A stretch of 63,468 nt of DNA from Campylobacter jejuni (GTDB lineage: Bacteria; Campylobacterota; Campylobacteria; Campylobacterales; Campylobacteraceae), in the NCBI RefSeq assembly GCF_002179165.1, contig NZ_NFNY01000067.1, positions 1 to 63,468 of the forward strand. Reading direction: 5' to 3'. This document shows, piece by piece, positions 7,453-24,986 of this stretch. Position numbers and translations under genes: made by a program. Under the pieces are notes generated by a model. The model was not told the DNA's origin. It was given only the letters and a program-made list of their open reading frames with translations, and made no database searches. Every line of letters begins with the position of its first letter. The stretch's first letter is position 1.

Positions 7453-7770
7453 TTAGTCTAAGTGAAACACTTCTTCCATATTTAGCCACTTTTGCCCTGC
7501 ATAGCCTAAAGATATTTGACAAGGATCTGTTACTTTCCACCATTTTTGTGTGTTTTCATCTCTTGCCATTTTAGCCATATCTGCTTCAAAATCAGCACCT
7601 ATATATTCAAAATATGCAAATAAATATTCTCCAAACAAATAAATGGAATAATTTTGTATATTGCATTCCTTAATCATCTCACAAACCCCTTCATAAGGCT
7701 TTGCGTGAAGACTTTTATATTCCTCTATTTTTTCCTTTTTTATCTTTATGATTTGACCATATCTTTGCAC
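7453..7770 (-). CDS. L-rhamnose/L-fucose mutarotase family protein
   Basis: 105 aa, family of RhaM/FucM-like dimeric alpha/beta-barrel mutarotases. It has the typical N-terminus with GQIIKIKKEKIEEYKSLH (His22 the likely catalytic residue), a central YSIYLFGEYLFAYFEY and a C-terminal KWWKVTDPCQ. It would interconvert anomers of fucose after uptake, feeding the dehydrogenase. It overlaps the amidohydrolase gene by 25 nt, indicating translational coupling. Corresponds to Cj0488 of C. jejuni. Confidence 0.85.
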   Translation of the reverse strand: MQRYGQIIKIKKEKIEEYKSLHAKPYEGVCEMIKECNIQNYSIYLFGEYLFAYFEYIGADFEADMAKMARDENTQKWWKVTDPCQISLGYAGQKWLNMEEVFHLD

Positions 7771-8540
7771 CTATCCTCCTTGTAAATTAATAAAGCATTT
7801 TGATAAAATATCCTATCTAAGTTTTCAAAAATTTTACTTTCCATAATAAGTTTTGCCCATTTAGCTGGAGCTATTTTTGCCACAGGATAATTGCTACCAA
7901 ATATGAATTTATCTTCACTAAAATTTTCTTTTAAAAAAGTGAAAAGCTCATAAATAAATTCCTTTGGGGTTTGTTCCGAAAAATCATCCGCAGCCGAAAG
8001 CTTAATATATAAATTTGGAAATTTTTTCAAAAGATTTAAATCTTTTTTATACTCATTTAAACGATCTATTTTTGGACTTCCTAGATGATTTAAAACCACT
8101 TTTAAATTTGGATTTTTATTTAAAAATTTTTCTAAAAAACTGAGTTCTTCATTTTTCATACAAGCTTCAAAAGGTATATTGAAAGTTTTTAAAATTTCTA
8201 TTTTTTCTTCAAAATCTACTTCAAATAGCCTTTTAGCTCCTTTTTTACTTACATGCATTACCTCTCTAAAAGAATTAAGTTCTTCTTTATGTTTTAAATT
8301 TGCTAGACAAAGCAAAAGATTATGAAGCTTTTTTTGCTCCAATGCAAATAAAGCTTCTTTCTCTAAATCATCGCTATTGGTTTCAACATACATAGCACCC
8401 AAAAATTCAAATTCCTTATATTCTTCTTTTGCTCTAAAAAAATCATAATTTTGTTCTAATTTTTCATCACCCTTTAGCCATGAAATAGAAACTTTTTCCA
8501 AATCCCAAAGATGTAAATGTGCATCAAAAATCTTTTGCAT
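7746..8540 (-). CDS. Amidohydrolase-2 family protein, probable L-fuconolactonase
   Basis: 264 aa, TIM-barrel metal-dependent hydrolase. The signature DAHLHLWDL (7-14) supplies the first two metal His (His8, His10); VVLNHLGSPK has a further His and the IFGSNYPVA segment the late Asp/Ser position of the fold (FGSDYPV in many relatives, here Asn replaces Asp). In the fucose pathway it should open the lactone made by the dehydrogenase to L-fuconate. Corresponds to Cj0487. Two nt separate it from fucP. Confidence 0.85.
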   Translation of the reverse strand: MQKIFDAHLHLWDLEKVSISWLKGDEKLEQNYDFFRAKEEYKEFEFLGAMYVETNSDDLEKEALFALEQKKLHNLLLCLANLKHKEELNSFREVMHVSKKGAKRLFEVDFEEKIEILKTFNIPFEACMKNEELSFLEKFLNKNPNLKVVLNHLGSPKIDRLNEYKKDLNLLKKFPNLYIKLSAADDFSEQTPKEFIYELFTFLKENFSEDKFIFGSNYPVAKIAPAKWAKLIMESKIFENLDRIFYQNALLIYKEDRCKDMVKS

Positions 8541-8541
8541 T

Positions 8542-9783
8542 TTAAGCCTTTATCTTTGAACCAACAAAACCATACCAAGCTACATATAAAAATAAAGGTG
8601 CCATTGCTAAATATCCCATGCTTGTGCCATAATAATCATTAATAAAGCCTATAATACTAGGCATAATCGCTCCACCTACTATACTCATTACAAGCAAAGA
8701 ACCGCCTAGTTTTACTTGATTTAAAGGCAAATTCTTTGTTGCAACCGCAAAAATAGTAGGAAAGGAAATAGACATAAAGAAAAATAAAGCTATTAAAAGC
8801 ACTATACTAAAAAATCCATTCGCAAAATAAAGTCCAAAACATATAAATACATTGATTAAAGAATAAAGCCCTAAAATCGTCTCACCTTTAATCACTTTCA
8901 TCAAAGGAGTAGAAACAATGCGTCCTAACATAAATGCAACCAAAGCTATGGAAAAATAATAAGCGCCTTGTGCGTCTTTTAAGCCTTCATTATGCTCTAC
9001 TGCATAATTGATAAAAAATGCTCCTGCTGCAACCTGATTTGCTATATATAAAAATTGTGCTAAAAGTCCTAAATTAAAATGTCTGTGCTTAAAAACATGT
9101 ATTGGTTTAGAATCATCCTTTTGCTCATAATCATCACTTACAGCCTTTCCTTCTGGAATTTTATTTAAAGCAAAAGCAATTAAAATTAAAATAACAATAG
9201 CAGCAATTCCTACATAAACAAGCTGGACATTTCCCATATTTGCTACTAGTGCAGCTTCGATTTGTTCTTTACTTGCGCCCTCTTCTTGTTTTGTAATGGA
9301 TAAAAATAAAGCTCCACCTATAATAGGTCCTACAAATTGTCCAAAACCATTAAAACTTTGCGCAGCATTGATTCTAAAACTTGCATTTTTCTCATCACCA
9401 AGCTTTGTCATATAAGGATTTGCACTAGTTTCTAAAGAACCAATACCACAAGCTAAAACAAAAAAAGCAAATAAAAACAAATGAAAAGAAGCCAAATTTG
9501 TAGCAGGTATAATAAGCAAAGCCCCTATAGCATAAAGTGCTAAACCAAAAATAATCCCCATTTTATAAGAATATTTATTAGCTATATAACCCGCTGGTAA
9601 AGCTATGATAAAATAAGCTCCAAAATAAGCAAGTTGTAAAAATCCGCTTTCATGTTGGCTAATGTGAAGGTGATTTTGAAAATTTTTATTCATCACATCA
9701 ATGAGTCCATAACTTACTCCCCATAAAAAGAAAAGAGAAGTTACCAAAACAATGGCTATTTTTACATTTTTAGAATTAGTCAT
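8542..9783 (-). CDS. fucP: L-fucose permease (MFS)
   Basis: 413 aa, 12 predicted membrane helices, fucose:H+ symporter of the FHS family. The N-terminus FFLWGVSYGLIDVMNKNFQ carries the FLWG and DVMN pattern with the Asp implicated in proton coupling of E. coli FucP; ETSANPYMTKLG is the family signature near helix 4. It imports fucose across the inner membrane. Corresponds to Cj0486. Located in the middle of the island operon, 9 nt after the SDR gene. Confidence 0.93.
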   Translation of the reverse strand: MTNSKNVKIAIVLVTSLFFLWGVSYGLIDVMNKNFQNHLHISQHESGFLQLAYFGAYFIIALPAGYIANKYSYKMGIIFGLALYAIGALLIIPATNLASFHLFLFAFFVLACGIGSLETSANPYMTKLGDEKNASFRINAAQSFNGFGQFVGPIIGGALFLSITKQEEGASKEQIEAALVANMGNVQLVYVGIAAIVILILIAFALNKIPEGKAVSDDYEQKDDSKPIHVFKHRHFNLGLLAQFLYIANQVAAGAFFINYAVEHNEGLKDAQGAYYFSIALVAFMLGRIVSTPLMKVIKGETILGLYSLINVFICFGLYFANGFFSIVLLIALFFFMSISFPTIFAVATKNLPLNQVKLGGSLLVMSIVGGAIMPSIIGFINDYYGTSMGYLAMAPLFLYVAWYGFVGSKIKA

Positions 9784-9792
9784 TTTTACTCC

Positions 9793-10581
9793 TTAAATTT
9801 CATCCCAATTTAACGCTCTATCTAAATGAACATAACCTCCATCTGGCATCAAAATTTGTCCTGTAGTATGCGAAGCCAAAGGACTAAGCGTAAAAACTGC
9901 AGTATTTGCAATCTCTTCTATAGTAGTAAAACGATGCCCTAAAGGTATAGTTTTTGCGATTTTTTCGTATTGTTCTTTAGGATTAGGAAAATTTTGCAAC
10001 CATTTTTCATAAAGAGGAGTCATAACCTCAGCCGGTGCTATGGCATTCACTCTAACGCTGTCTTTAGCAAAAGCACAAGCCCATTCCCTAGTAAAACCCA
10101 TTTGAGCAGCTTTTGCCGAAGCATAAGCTGAAGTTCTACCTTGTCCTGTGATACCTGTTTTACTCACTATATTTAAAATACTGCCTTGCTCTTTTTTAAT
10201 ATAAGGCAAACACTCTTTTGCCATAGCATAATAATGAAAAAGATTGTTTTCGTAAGATTTAATCAAATCTTTAGTACTTGTACTTTCGATATGCAAATTA
10301 TCATTTGCACCTGCATTATTTACAAGGGCATAAATTCCACCATGTTTTGTAGCAACTTTTTTTACAAGTTCTTCAATTTGTTCATAATTTTTTAGATCAA
10401 TTTCATAAAATTCATAGCTTTTGCATAAATTTTTTAATTCCTCGTCGTGATCTTTAGGCATAGATCTTGAAAAAACTACAGGAATTCCACCCTCCATAGC
10501 CCATAATTTAGCAATACCATAACCAATGCCTTTAGCACCACCTGTAATAATACAAATCTTATTTTTAATTTTTAAATCCAT
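9793..10581 (-). CDS. fucX: Short-chain dehydrogenase, L-fucose dehydrogenase
   Basis: 262 aa, SDR family. The Rossmann motif TGGAKGIG (13-20), NNAG (88-91) and the catalytic set Ser140, Tyr153, Lys157 (SAYASAK) are intact. It starts the pathway by NAD(P)-dependent oxidation of L-fucose to the lactone; the C. jejuni orthologue Cj0485 is known as FucX. It directly abuts the MFS gene upstream and fucP downstream, consistent with one transcript. Confidence 0.92.
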   Translation of the reverse strand: MDLKIKNKICIITGGAKGIGYGIAKLWAMEGGIPVVFSRSMPKDHDEELKNLCKSYEFYEIDLKNYEQIEELVKKVATKHGGIYALVNNAGANDNLHIESTSTKDLIKSYENNLFHYYAMAKECLPYIKKEQGSILNIVSKTGITGQGRTSAYASAKAAQMGFTREWACAFAKDSVRVNAIAPAEVMTPLYEKWLQNFPNPKEQYEKIAKTIPLGHRFTTIEEIANTAVFTLSPLASHTTGQILMPDGGYVHLDRALNWDEI

Positions 10582-11868
10582 TTATTCTCCTTTATCTAAA
10601 TTTAAAGTCATTTTTAAATGCACTAATACCAATACGCCTAAAATTGCTATTAATGCTAGTATTATAAGTCCAAACTCGACCCCAAAATGATTTTCTATAT
10701 ATGTTTTTAAAGTCGGTGCGACAAAACCACCTAAATTTCCTAAAGACCCTATAAGTGCAATAGCAGCTGCACTACCTTTTCCCTTTAAAACTTGAGTTGG
10801 TAAATTCCAAAATATAGGCTGAATTACGATAAAACTTATAGCAGCTAAGCTAATAAAAAATAAAAATGGTGCTAAATTTGCAACAAAAGTCGAAGCTATC
10901 ATGCTTAAACTTGCCAATAATAAAAATAAAATCGCATATAAATTCCAAGAGCGTTTTTTATCAGCCAATGAGGTAAATATTGGCAAGGCGATAAAAACAA
11001 AAATCCAAGGAATAGCGTTTAAAAGCCCGACTTCAAAACCCACATTTATTTGCAATATTTGAGCTATTTTACTTGGCAAATAAAAAAGAACACCATAAAC
11101 ACTTAATTGAATACAAAAATAAACAAATACAAATTTCCATACTAAAATACTTTTAAAAATATCCTTGATAGAATAATCTTTTGCCCTGGAATTACAAATT
11201 TCTATATTTTTTAACAAAACAGCTTTTTCTTTTACATCCAACCATTTAGCATCTTTTGGGTGAGAGTCAAGATAAAACAAACAAAAAATACCCACCAAAA
11301 CAGTAATTCCGCCCTCGATTAAAAACATCCACTGCCAATTTTTAAAATACATATTTGGTGCATAATCAAGTATAAAACCACTGATTAAAGAACCAAAAAC
11401 AAAAGCTATAGGCACACCCATTTGATAAATTCCATAAGCTTTTGATCGATATATAGCTGGAAAAAAATAACTAAGATACAAAATAATCCCTGGACTAAAA
11501 CCCGCTTCAGTTAAACCTAGCAAAAACCTTAATATATAAAAACTTGTTTCTCCTTGTATAAAAATCATAGCCATAGTTACAAGTCCCCAAGTGATCATTA
11601 TGCGACTTAACCAAATCTTAGCTCCTAATTTATGCAAAAGCAAATTTGAAGGCACTTCAAACAAAGCATAACCAACAAAAAATATCCCAGCACCCAAAGC
11701 ATACGCAGCTTCGCTAATGCCTACATCCATTTCGATGTGAGATTTCACAAAGCTAATATTTGTCCTATCAAGCATAGAAAGACAAAACATCAAAACAATT
11801 AAAGGTAGAATACGCCAAGATATTTTCTTACAAACCAGCTCTAATTTTGTTAATTTTAAATGCCCCAT
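10582..11868 (-). CDS. MFS transporter, anion:cation symporter family
   Basis: 428 aa, 12 membrane helices. The start carries RILPLIVLMFCLSMLDRTNISFV, with the LDRTNIS motif of ACS-family carriers for hexuronates, allantoate and related acids, and the loop-2 sequence LLHKLGAKIWLSR. It probably moves an acidic sugar intermediate or related compound such as fuconate rather than fucose itself. Corresponds to Cj0484. It lies 9 nt after the uxaA-like large subunit and one base upstream of fucX. Confidence 0.88.
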   Translation of the reverse strand: MGHLKLTKLELVCKKISWRILPLIVLMFCLSMLDRTNISFVKSHIEMDVGISEAAYALGAGIFFVGYALFEVPSNLLLHKLGAKIWLSRIMITWGLVTMAMIFIQGETSFYILRFLLGLTEAGFSPGIILYLSYFFPAIYRSKAYGIYQMGVPIAFVFGSLISGFILDYAPNMYFKNWQWMFLIEGGITVLVGIFCLFYLDSHPKDAKWLDVKEKAVLLKNIEICNSRAKDYSIKDIFKSILVWKFVFVYFCIQLSVYGVLFYLPSKIAQILQINVGFEVGLLNAIPWIFVFIALPIFTSLADKKRSWNLYAILFLLLASLSMIASTFVANLAPFLFFISLAAISFIVIQPIFWNLPTQVLKGKGSAAAIALIGSLGNLGGFVAPTLKTYIENHFGVEFGLIILALIAILGVLVLVHLKMTLNLDKGE

Positions 11869-11877
11869 TTTTAGTCC

Positions 11878-13044
11878 CTAACAAGTTGTAGCGAGTCTCC
11901 AAACTGAAAAATCATTTTGCTCGTTTATTTCAGCTTTTACCAATTCTCCATTTGAAATTCGCACGATTAGTTCTATAAGCTCATCACGCACTTCTTCTTT
12001 TGTTTTTACCCCATCTATAATGCTTCCTGCGTTAATATCAATAGCATCATTCATATTTTCATAACAAAAAGTATTAGAACTCATTTTAATTGTAGGCACG
12101 ATAGCAGAACCCGTTGGAGTGCCACGACCTGTAGTAAAAACACAAATATTTGCTCCACCTGCAACCATAGCACTAAGTTGTTCTATATCATTGCCTGGTG
12201 TATTCATAAAAGTAAGTCCTTTAGAAACTATAGGTTTAGCATAATCAATCACATCCATTAAGGTTCTAGTTCCTGCTTTATAAACACAACCTAAAGATTT
12301 TTCCTCTATAGTACTAAGCCCGCCTGCAATGTTTCCTGGACTAGGATTTGCTCCTCGAATATCAGCATGAAAAGACTTGACTAAATTCTCATAACCTAAA
12401 ATCTTATCATATACCTTTTTAGCTATTTCATCGTTTTTTGCTCTCTTAGCAAGTATAGCTTCACAACCTATAAGCTCTGTAGTTTCTGCTAAAATTACCG
12501 CACCGCCCTCATCAATGACAAAATCACTCAAACTTCCTAAAGCAGGATTAGCACTAAGTCCGCTATAGCTATCACTTCCACCGCATTCTGTGCCTAAAAT
12601 CAAATCGCTAAAATCCCCTTCACTTTTTTGTAACTTTGCAGCACTTTCAAGCATTTCATTGACTATTTTGACACCTTTTTCAATGGTATTTTTACTACCG
12701 CCACATTCTTGTATCACTAAATATTCAACCTTTTTATAAGGCGTTGCTTCTTTGATTTTTTCTGCTACTACTTTAGCTTGTATTACCTCACAACCAAGCC
12801 CTACAATTAAAACACCAAAAACATTGGCATTGCTCCCATGACCTATCAAAACATCTCTGGTTTGCAAAGCGTCAAATTCAAGCTGGGAGCAACCATGCTG
12901 ATGGTTAATATAAACCGCTCCATCGCATTTTTTAGCTATATTTTCACACACTTTATTAGCACAATGCACACTTGGTATGATAATGACTTTATTTCTTAAG
13001 CCAAATTTTCCATCTTCTCTTCTATAGCCCATTATCTTTTTCAT
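11878..13044 (-). CDS. uxaA: UxaA-family dehydratase, large subunit
   Basis: 388 aa, UxaA/GarD C-terminal catalytic region. It begins MGYRREDGKFGLRN and has the conserved segments INHQHGCSQ, GLGCE, IQECGGS and LGTECGGSDSYSGLSANPA that carry Cys/His metal ligands of altronate and galactarate dehydratases. With the small SAF-domain protein encoded just upstream it forms one enzyme. In this pathway it should dehydrate L-fuconate to 2-keto-3-deoxyfuconate. Corresponds to Cj0483; the two-gene arrangement is the normal state, not a broken gene, since both parts have their own start and are intact. Confidence 0.9.
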   Translation of the reverse strand: MKKIMGYRREDGKFGLRNKVIIIPSVHCANKVCENIAKKCDGAVYINHQHGCSQLEFDALQTRDVLIGHGSNANVFGVLIVGLGCEVIQAKVVAEKIKEATPYKKVEYLVIQECGGSKNTIEKGVKIVNEMLESAAKLQKSEGDFSDLILGTECGGSDSYSGLSANPALGSLSDFVIDEGGAVILAETTELIGCEAILAKRAKNDEIAKKVYDKILGYENLVKSFHADIRGANPSPGNIAGGLSTIEEKSLGCVYKAGTRTLMDVIDYAKPIVSKGLTFMNTPGNDIEQLSAMVAGGANICVFTTGRGTPTGSAIVPTIKMSSNTFCYENMNDAIDINAGSIIDGVKTKEEVRDELIELIVRISNGELVKAEINEQNDFSVWRLATTC

Positions 13045-13046
13045 AT

Positions 13047-13310
13047 TTATTCCTTATCTCCACGACCTCTAATTCCCGCGGTATTATGGATATGCACCCA
13101 TTCCCCTGCACTAATATCACAACTTGCACTAGCTATAGCTTCTGCGTATTTGATGATAATTTCATCTTTTTTTATATCCTTTAATGCAAATTTATGTCCG
13201 CTTGCAATATCATTTAAAAGCTCAATATTTGCCACCCTTTCGCCTCTTTTAAAGTCACGCAAAGCTGTGGCAACATTGTCTTTTTCATTGACTATAATAT
13301 ATCCTTTCAT
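13047..13310 (-). CDS. UxaA-family dehydratase, small SAF-domain subunit
   Basis: 87 aa SAF domain: starts MKGYIIVNEKDNVATAL and has GHKFALKDIKKDEIIIKY and WVHIHNTAG, matching the N-terminal domain of altronate dehydratase. It overlaps the aldolase gene by 4 nt and is followed after 2 nt by the large subunit, so the subunits are translationally coupled. Corresponds to Cj0482. Confidence 0.9.
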   Translation of the reverse strand: MKGYIIVNEKDNVATALRDFKRGERVANIELLNDIASGHKFALKDIKKDEIIIKYAEAIASASCDISAGEWVHIHNTAGIRGRGDKE

Positions 13311-14215
13311 AGTTTTATACCTGTTTCTTTTTCTATAGTTTTAATAAGCTCTTTTGCTTCATCAAAACGAGTAGATAATTCTTCTTTTGTAGCAGGTGAT
13401 AAAGGATGAATACTAGCATTTGCAAATTCAAATCCTCTAGCCTTTAAAAGCAAAGCAAAGCCCATAGGAAAAGCCATACTCATACCAAATCTTATAGCCT
13501 TTAACAAGCTCTTTTGAATGAGTAAAGCTCTGTCTATGTTTTTTTCATTGATTGATTTGTAAATTTCACTCATAAGTTCTGGAAAAACTCCACCTATACT
13601 AGTCATAGAACCTTTTGCACCCGCTAATAATGCTCCTGCATAAAATTCCTCTCTTCCTACAAAAACATCAAAATTGCTAGGCAATACATCTAAAATATGA
13701 TTTAAAAGCAAAGCATCCCCACTACTATCTTTTATACCAACAACATTATCAAGCTTTGAAACTCTTTCTATAAATTTTAAGCTTAGTGCTGGCGCAAAAA
13801 GGGGTATATTATAAACATACAAGGGGAGTTTCACTTTAGAAGATAGATCTTTTACATATTCAAAAAGTGCATCTTCGCTTAATTTATAATAATAAGGCAT
13901 AGCAAGCAACAAAGCATCAAGACCTAATTCATAAGCTTTTTGTGCCAAAGTAAAAGTGTTTTCATAAATTGTTGAAGCAATACCTGTAATAATAGGCACA
14001 TTATTTTTTGCAGCTTCTTTTGTGAGTCTCATTAATTTAACTTGTTCTTCAACGCTTAAAGCTTGAGAATCTCCTGCACTTCCATTACAAAATAATCCAT
14101 TTAAACCTTTAGAAATACCAAATTCACAATAATGAATAAATTCTTTTTCATTAATACTTCCATCATCTTTATATGGAGTAAGCAAAGCCGGTAAAGTTCC
14201 TTTTAAAATTCCCAT
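13307..14215 (-). CDS. DapA-family aldolase, probable 2-keto-3-deoxyfuconate aldolase
   Basis: 302 aa, dihydrodipicolinate synthase / N-acetylneuraminate lyase fold. The Schiff-base Lys162 (IKDSSG) and Tyr135 (VYNIP) are present; the carboxylate-binding loop reads GSAGDS (45-50) rather than GTTGE of true DapA, so it is a sugar-acid aldolase, not a lysine-pathway enzyme. Its expected product pair is pyruvate and L-lactaldehyde. First gene of the island operon, divergent from the IclR regulator. Corresponds to Cj0481. Confidence 0.9.
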   Translation of the reverse strand: MGILKGTLPALLTPYKDDGSINEKEFIHYCEFGISKGLNGLFCNGSAGDSQALSVEEQVKLMRLTKEAAKNNVPIITGIASTIYENTFTLAQKAYELGLDALLLAMPYYYKLSEDALFEYVKDLSSKVKLPLYVYNIPLFAPALSLKFIERVSKLDNVVGIKDSSGDALLLNHILDVLPSNFDVFVGREEFYAGALLAGAKGSMTSIGGVFPELMSEIYKSINEKNIDRALLIQKSLLKAIRFGMSMAFPMGFALLLKARGFEFANASIHPLSPATKEELSTRFDEAKELIKTIEKETGIKL

Positions 14216-14231
14216 TTTTATTTTCCTTTCG

Positions 14232-14261
14232 TATATACAAAAATATATTTATATACAAAAA
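14232..14261. promoter_or_regulatory. Candidate operator: two 12-bp direct repeats
   Basis: TATATACAAAAA occurs at 14232-14243 and 14250-14261, 18 bp apart start to start, directly upstream of the fucose operon start codon (14215). The first copy also forms GTATATAC, a palindrome. Position and spacing (under two helical turns) suggest a regulator site, most likely for the divergent IclR protein. Confidence 0.45.
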
Positions 14262-14344
14262 ATATAACAAAATATTTGTAAAAAATCAAATTAAGAATAT
14301 GGTGAAAAATTCACATTCCATCCTTAACAACTACCGATTCTTAC

Positions 14345-14380
14345 AAAAAATTATCGAAATTCATCAATAGATAATTTTTT
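14345..14380. promoter_or_regulatory. Perfect 11-bp inverted repeat in the fucose divergent region
   Basis: AAAAAATTATC (14345-14355) and GATAATTTTTT (14370-14380) are exact inverted copies separated by 14 nt. It is upstream of the regulator promoter, where no transcript needs to end, so an operator or a transcript 5' structure is more likely than a terminator. Confidence 0.45.
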
Positions 14381-14411
14381 TATTTTGTGTTACTAAAAGT
14401 AAAAATTATGC

Positions 14412-14417
14412 TAGAAT
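14412..14417 (+). promoter_or_regulatory. Probable sigma70 -10 of the IclR regulator gene
   Basis: TATGCTAGAAT gives an extended -10 (TAGAAT) about 30 nt upstream of the ATG. The same TGCTAGAAT occurs upstream of rpmB at 45313-45320. Confidence 0.6.
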
Positions 14418-14447
14418 TTATAAAAACAAAACAAGGATAAAAGCATT

Positions 14448-15209
14448 ATGCATCAGCCTACTCTTAGAGTTTTAAATATTTTAGAACTACTGGCAAAAGA
14501 AAAACTTACCTTAAGCACTATAGCCAAAAAACTAAATATTCCAGCTGGAACTCTTTGGCCTATTTTGCAAACTCTACAAGAAAAACAATATATCAGATGC
14601 GATTTAAAGAATAAAAGCTATTATTTAGATTTTAAGATTTTAGAATTAGGATACAATATAAAAAGTGAAAATAGTATTTTTGAACTTATTAAAAAACATA
14701 TGAAAAATATAAGTAATTTAACAAATCAAACTTGTCAAATGGGAATTTTAAAAGAAGAAAATGTGCTCTATTTAGAAAAAATTGATGCAAATAATCCGGT
14801 ACAATTAAAATCTTTCATAGGCACCTCTTATCCTGCTTATGCAACTTCTTTAGGCAAGGCTTTATTGTCCAATAAAAATAAAGAAGAATTAAAAAAACTT
14901 TATCCAAACAATTTTGAAAAAATCACAGAAAATACACTAAAAAATATAGATGAACTCTATCAACAAATCGAACAAATTAAAAAAGAAAAAATTGCTATTG
15001 AAAGCGGAGAAATGAATCCGCAAATTGAATGTATGGCTGTAAGTATAGAACATAAAAACAAAATAATTGCTGCTATTAGCATATCTTATCTTATTTTCTA
15101 CTCTAATGAAACTTTCAGAGAAAAAAATAAAAAAATACTTTTAGAAGAAAAAAATAAAATAGAAAAAGCCTTAAAAATTCATTTCAACGATTTAGAAGAA
15201 TTATACTAA
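14448..15209 (+). CDS. IclR-family regulator of the fucose island
   Basis: 253 aa. N-terminal winged helix (about 1-65; LRVLNILELLAKEKLTLSTI, then IPAGTLWPILQTLQEKQYI) and a C-terminal IclR effector domain with GTSYPAYATSLGKALL and the ESGEMNPQIECMAVSI segment. It is the only plus-strand gene of the island and diverges from the operon it presumably controls. AAGGA sits 10 nt before the start. Corresponds to Cj0480c, required for fucose-dependent expression in C. jejuni as I recall. Convergent with rpoC through a shared terminator. Confidence 0.92.
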   Translation: MHQPTLRVLNILELLAKEKLTLSTIAKKLNIPAGTLWPILQTLQEKQYIRCDLKNKSYYLDFKILELGYNIKSENSIFELIKKHMKNISNLTNQTCQMGILKEENVLYLEKIDANNPVQLKSFIGTSYPAYATSLGKALLSNKNKEELKKLYPNNFEKITENTLKNIDELYQQIEQIKKEKIAIESGEMNPQIECMAVSIEHKNKIIAAISISYLIFYSNETFREKNKKILLEEKNKIEKALKIHFNDLEELY

Positions 15210-15210
15210 A

Positions 15211-15230
15211 ATAGCCCAAAAAAGGGCTAT
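15211..15230. terminator. Bidirectional terminator between iclR-type gene and rpoC
   Basis: ATAGCCC-AAAAAA-GGGCTAT: 7-bp stem with 6-nt loop in the 24-nt gap between the two convergent genes. On the minus strand it is followed by TTTTAG, serving rpoC. Confidence 0.75.
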
Positions 15231-15233
15231 AAA

Positions 15234-23985
<8,752 letters not shown>

Positions 23986-24022
23986 TCAAAGGCAAATCTT
24001 CTTTAAACTCTATAAGCTTATA

Positions 24023-24400
24023 TTACTTAAGTTCTACTTTAGCACCAGCTTCTTCAAGTTGTTTTTTAGCTTCTTCAGCTTCAGCTTTAGCTACACCTTC
24101 TTTTAAAGTTGAAGGAGTTTGTTCTACTGCATCTTTTGCTTCTTTAAGTCCAAGACCAGTTAAAGCACGAACAATTTTAATTACTTCAATTTTCTTAGCA
24201 CCGCCATCAGTTAAAACGATATCAAATTCAGTTTTTTCTTCAGCAGCTGCACCAGCACCACCTGCTACTGCACCACCTGCTACCATTACAGGAGCAGCAG
24301 ATACGCCAAATTTTTCTTCAAATTCTTTTACAAGCTCAGAAAGCTCAAGAACACTTAAATTTGAAATAAATTCTAATACATCTTCTTTAGAAATTGCCAT
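24023..24400 (-). CDS. rplL: 50S ribosomal protein L7/L12
   Basis: 125 aa. N-terminal dimer domain, Ala/Gly-rich hinge ([17 protein letters not shown], about 41-57) and C-terminal factor-binding domain with [10 protein letters not shown]. It forms the stalk that recruits EF-Tu and EF-G, bound to L10. 20 nt after rplJ. The 118-nt gap to rpoB contains an A-rich stretch but no clear terminator. Confidence 0.98.
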   Translation of the reverse strand: MAISKEDVLEFISNLSVLELSELVKEFEEKFGVSAAPVMVAGGAVAGGAGAAAEEKTEFDIVLTDGGAKKIEVIKIVRALTGLGLKEAKDAVEQTPSTLKEGVAKAEAEEAKKQLEEAGAKVELK

Positions 24401-24420
24401 TTTTTATCCTTTATTTATTT

Positions 24421-24900
24421 TTATTCAGATTCTTTTTTATTTTTAAGCGCATTTAAACCTATTGCAAAATTGGTAATTGGCGCATTCCAAACTTGCAAAA
24501 GCATAGCAAGCAACTCGTTGCGTGAAGGCATTTTAGCCAGAGCTTTAACCTTAGCAACTTCTGCAACTTCACCTTCAATATGTGCGGTTTTGATTTGAAA
24601 TTTATCATTATTTTCTTCAAATTTTGCCGCTACTTTTGAAACGCTAAGTTGATCTTCGCCCCAAAGATAAATATTAGTATCTTTAAGAACTAGACCTGTT
24701 TTACCGGAATTATTAAGAGCAATGTTAGCCAAAGTGTTTTTAATAATTTGAACTTTTACATTGTTTTCCCTTGCATTATTTCTAAGCTCTTCAAGTTTTT
24801 TAGTACTTAAGCCTTTGTAGTTACAAACCACAATCGCCTCACTAGCTTTAAAATCTTCTTCAAGTTTAGCAATAATTTCAATTTTTTCGCTTCTAGTCAC
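24421..24900 (-). CDS. rplJ: 50S ribosomal protein L10
   Basis: 159 aa, starts [17 protein letters not shown]; the track-standard start is GTG-like in context CACATTTTCTCC on the plus strand (GTG at 24898-24900). Carries VVCNYKGLS and the C-terminal helix that binds L12 dimers. Shine-Dalgarno GGAAAGGAG precedes it. The L10(L12) complex is known to repress its own operon through the leader RNA, and a matching structured leader is seen just upstream. Confidence 0.96.
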   Translation of the reverse strand: MTRSEKIEIIAKLEEDFKASEAIVVCNYKGLSTKKLEELRNNARENNVKVQIIKNTLANIALNNSGKTGLVLKDTNIYLWGEDQLSVSKVAAKFEENNDKFQIKTAHIEGEVAEVAKVKALAKMPSRNELLAMLLQVWNAPITNFAIGLNALKNKKESE

Positions 24901-24914
24901 ATTTTCTCCTTTCC

Positions 24915-24977
24915 GATTGAGATTTCAAGTAGAGTGGTTAAATCCAATTAAGCTTTTCGCCTCGACTATCTTCAATC
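24915..24977 (-). promoter_or_regulatory. Probable L10 leader RNA (autoregulatory)
   Basis: On the minus strand GATTGA and TCAATC, 51 nt apart, close a branched element containing AGTCGAGGCGAAAAGC and CCACTCTACTTG, immediately before the rplJ Shine-Dalgarno. Place and architecture match ribosomal L10 leaders with a kink-turn. Identification is by eye. Confidence 0.5.
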
Positions 24978-24986
24978 TAAAATAAA

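Noticed and set aside
11878-13310. Possible frameshifted uxaA (two adjacent frames)
   Set aside because: Both parts are intact, have their own starts and correspond to separate SAF and catalytic subunits known as two genes in C. jejuni.
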